Assembly: GCF_000517545.1 (NCBI RefSeq)
Contig: NZ_BAIV01000006.1
Coordinates: 143,879 to 207,878 of the forward strand
Length of the DNA: 64,000 nucleotides
Source: Bacteroides reticulotermitis JCM 10512
GTDB lineage: Bacteria > Bacteroidota > Bacteroidia > Bacteroidales > Bacteroidaceae
Direction of reading: 5' to 3'
Shown piece by piece: positions 61,958 to 64,000 of the stretch. The position numbers and the translations under genes were made by a program. The first letter of the stretch is position 1. Each line of letters begins with the position of its first letter. The notes below the pieces were generated by a model that ran no database searches, was not told where the DNA came from, and was given only the letters and a program-made list of their open reading frames with translations.

Positions 61958-63685
61958 ATGAAAACATTAAATAGGCTGATGATCTTGCTGGCAGGACTCT
62001 TTATATGGAGTGCCTGCGATGAGGACGGAGACAAATACTTCTTGTCGAGTTTGACAAGCAATGAATTGATCGCTTCGACCGACAACATCGTATTGACCGA
62101 AGATATCGCGCATAAGAATGTGTTATCGCTCGCATGGACTGACCGTACGTTAGCGGTAAGCAGCCCGGATTTTAAACCGACCGACTTGCTGAAAACAGCA
62201 ATGCAGGTCTCGATGTCCGAGGACTTCTCAGGTACTGTGGAAGAATCGACTGAAACATCGCTCTCTAAAACCTATAATGCTGCGGAACTGAATATCGTAG
62301 CCAGCAACTTGGGAGCGGAAGCGAATGTAGCTTCCAAACTCTACTTCCGCTTAAAAGGGACTACAGGAAATAACATAGCACCTGCATATAGTAATGTAGA
62401 AGCGGTTACGGTGACTCCTTACAAGCTGGATACGCGTTTTGCTACTGTGCTCGACCAAAACTCGAATAGCACAGGTACCATGCTCTTCTCTATCGAAGAT
62501 AAAGGGGTGTATAGAGGTTTTGTAGGCGTTGATGCCTGGTTCAACTTCTTAGTCAAAGAGGCCAACGGAACTGTTTGGCGGAACGATAATGAAACGGGAA
62601 TGCCATTCTTGCTTACTACGGCAGGAGACTGGAAATGCTGGTTCCCCGGAATTAGCGGCTGTTATTACATAACCTTCGATACCGGCAATAAACAATGGAG
62701 TGGCTTGTCAATACCTTCGCTGAACGTAAGCGGGGATATCGAAGCTCAACTGGTATTCGACAAAGCAACCCGTAAATGGTCGGTCGGCTTCAACGCTGCA
62801 ACAGCCGGTGATGTGAGTATTCAAATCGGCGGAACCGGTAAACTCTATGACCATACCTGTGCTAAGGCAAATGGTAGTGGCGGCTACGACATTGATGATT
62901 CGAAGGCGAAAGATACGCCTGTTGCATTCTCAGGAAATAGCACTGCATTGGCTTTCGGTACGACAGCAACCAACTTGACTGTGCATATCCCGCAGACGGG
63001 TGACTGTACATTAACTCTCGACCTAAGTGATTCGCACGTGTGGACAGCAACTGTAACTCAAGGATCGGTTGACCCCGAACCGGAACTCAGTCAATATCTC
63101 TATTTACCCGGTATCGGACCGGATGACAACTGGACTTACGACCGGAAGATTGAGTTATACTACAAAGAAGAGCAGAAGTATGCCGGCGTGGTAGATGTAA
63201 ATTCAAAATGGGGAAACTATGCATTCTCTTCAAGTGATGCTTGGGATGGCGATAAGATGTATACGCTTGCCAATGATGACGCTGCTAGTACGGCCGAAAG
63301 TGGTACGCTTGTGAAAGGAGCCAACAAAAACATTACTGCTCCTGCCACCGGACTCCATCTATTTGAGGTATCACTGAAAGATATGACTTACAAGACCTCT
63401 CCGGTAGGCAATAATATCTATTGCTATTATGGTATAGAGGGTGACAACAACTTGTACCCCATTGCTGCCACTAGCACGCCGGGCGAGTACTCCGGAACAA
63501 TCACGTTACCCCAAAACTCCAACTGGGGAGTGAAATTCTACATCTATAATGATTGGACAGGCGCCTATGGGGGAAGTGAAGGAAAACTATATTACAACAG
63601 TAACAGCGGATTCGCTTTACAGGCAGGTACCTATCTGGTTACAGTCAATCTGATTAGCGGTACCTATACGACTACTCAACACTAA
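61958..63685 (+). CDS. SusE/SusF-like surface glycan-binding lipoprotein
   Basis: About 575 residues. Lipobox WSAC after a short signal peptide; the ATG at 61958 is preferred to one at 61919 inside the SusD end. The N-terminal SusE-type domain (VLTEDIAHKNVLSLAWTD ... ISMSEDFSGT-like layout) is followed by two or more beta-sandwich repeats with WxxKFYIYND-type strands (VKFYIYNDWTGAYGGSEG) that resemble the starch-binding modules of SusE/SusF. In the galactan PUL such proteins bind polysaccharide at the surface. It follows SusD at 25 bp. Confidence 0.82.
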   Translation: MKTLNRLMILLAGLFIWSACDEDGDKYFLSSLTSNELIASTDNIVLTEDIAHKNVLSLAWTDRTLAVSSPDFKPTDLLKTAMQVSMSEDFSGTVEESTETSLSKTYNAAELNIVASNLGAEANVASKLYFRLKGTTGNNIAPAYSNVEAVTVTPYKLDTRFATVLDQNSNSTGTMLFSIEDKGVYRGFVGVDAWFNFLVKEANGTVWRNDNETGMPFLLTTAGDWKCWFPGISGCYYITFDTGNKQWSGLSIPSLNVSGDIEAQLVFDKATRKWSVGFNAATAGDVSIQIGGTGKLYDHTCAKANGSGGYDIDDSKAKDTPVAFSGNSTALAFGTTATNLTVHIPQTGDCTLTLDLSDSHVWTATVTQGSVDPEPELSQYLYLPGIGPDDNWTYDRKIELYYKEEQKYAGVVDVNSKWGNYAFSSSDAWDGDKMYTLANDDAASTAESGTLVKGANKNITAPATGLHLFEVSLKDMTYKTSPVGNNIYCYYGIEGDNNLYPIAATSTPGEYSGTITLPQNSNWGVKFYIYNDWTGAYGGSEGKLYYNSNSGFALQAGTYLVTVNLISGTYTTTQH

Positions 63686-63706
63686 TTTTAGAGGAAGTAA
63701 ACAATT

Positions 63707-64000
63707 ATGAAACGATTCAAATATATGATATTAACGGCTTCCGCACTATTGTGCGGAGCCTTCTTCACCGCTTGCGACGACAACGATGATAAACCGGTAT
63801 TCCCGGAATCGCCGGATAAAGAATATGATATGTCCGGTTTTGTGCGGGGAGCTGACGTAAGCTGGTTGACGGAGATGGAAAAGAAGAGTTATAAATTCTA
63901 TGATGCCGAAGGTAACTCACAAGAGTGTATGTCCTTGCTCCGCGATCTGGGAATGAATGCGATCCGTTTGCGTGTGTGGGTCAATCCCGAGCAGGGATGG
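63707..64000 (+). CDS. GH53 endo-beta-1,4-galactanase (5' part, cut by window end)
   Basis: 98 codons are present. Lipobox FTAC, an Asp/Pro-rich linker, then GFVRGADVSWLTEMEKKSY and LLRDLGMNAIRLRVWVNP, the N-terminal beta-strands of GH53 enzymes. Catalytic glutamates lie beyond the window. GH53 cuts beta-1,4-galactan side chains of pectin (RG-I), which is the main evidence for the specificity of this PUL. It starts 21 bp after the SusE-like gene. Confidence 0.9.
   Translation, partial: MKRFKYMILTASALLCGAFFTACDDNDDKPVFPESPDKEYDMSGFVRGADVSWLTEMEKKSYKFYDAEGNSQECMSLLRDLGMNAIRLRVWVNPEQGW

Overview
The window looks like chromosomal DNA of a gut Bacteroides species. Signs are AT-rich leaders without clear Shine-Dalgarno sites, TAnnTTTG-type -7 promoter boxes, many lipoproteins, SusC/SusD pairs, ECF sigma factors and sensor/AraC fusion regulators. 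No rRNA, tRNA, phage, IS element or CRISPR array was recognised.

Bases 1-16950 carry mostly household genes: a VIT1/CCC1-family protein, DUF4251 protein, LuxR-type response regulator, mnmA, a GNAT acetyltransferase, O-acetylhomoserine sulfhydrylase, an S41-like lipoprotein, an esterase, a DUF2007 protein, a TonB-dependent receptor, an M48 peptidase, a CorC/HlyC-type protein, an NlpE-like lipoprotein, and a TauE/SafE + DUF1634 pair. A 1.1-kb non-coding stretch (7876-8965) is packed with palindromes and 22-bp-period arrays.

Bases 17107-48359 form one large polysaccharide utilisation region ('PUL X'), all on the minus strand. It has two parallel modules. The upstream one (48359 down to 29668) is ECF sigma, SusC, SusD, Ig-domain surface protein, PL38-like lyase, GH2, GH95, GH28 and a beta-propeller/AraC regulator. 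The downstream one (28886 down to 17107) is ECF sigma, SusC, SusD, Ig-domain surface protein, PL38-like lyase, GH43 and GH88. Lyases that leave unsaturated uronic acids, a GH88 that removes them, a GH28 and side-chain glycosidases point to an acidic heteropolysaccharide of unknown identity.

Bases 48805-64000 hold a heparin lyase I (PL13), a DUF4738 lipoprotein and, on the plus strand, a pectic-galactan-type PUL: HTCS-like regulator, GH5-like protein, SusC, SusD, SusE-like protein and a GH53 endo-galactanase cut by the window end. From memory this order resembles the heparin/galactan PUL junction of B. thetaiotaomicron.

Three points stand out. (1) Several intergenic regions hold arrays of short inverted repeats with a strict 22-bp period. 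(2) Both PUL regulators lack a receiver domain, and one also has Asn in place of the phospho-acceptor His; both ECF sigma genes lack an anti-sigma partner but share a palindrome exactly 156 bp upstream of the start codon. (3) Ten genes are broken by about 15 small indels, mostly lost bases in short homopolymers. I read these as probable assembly errors and give each gene its full span.
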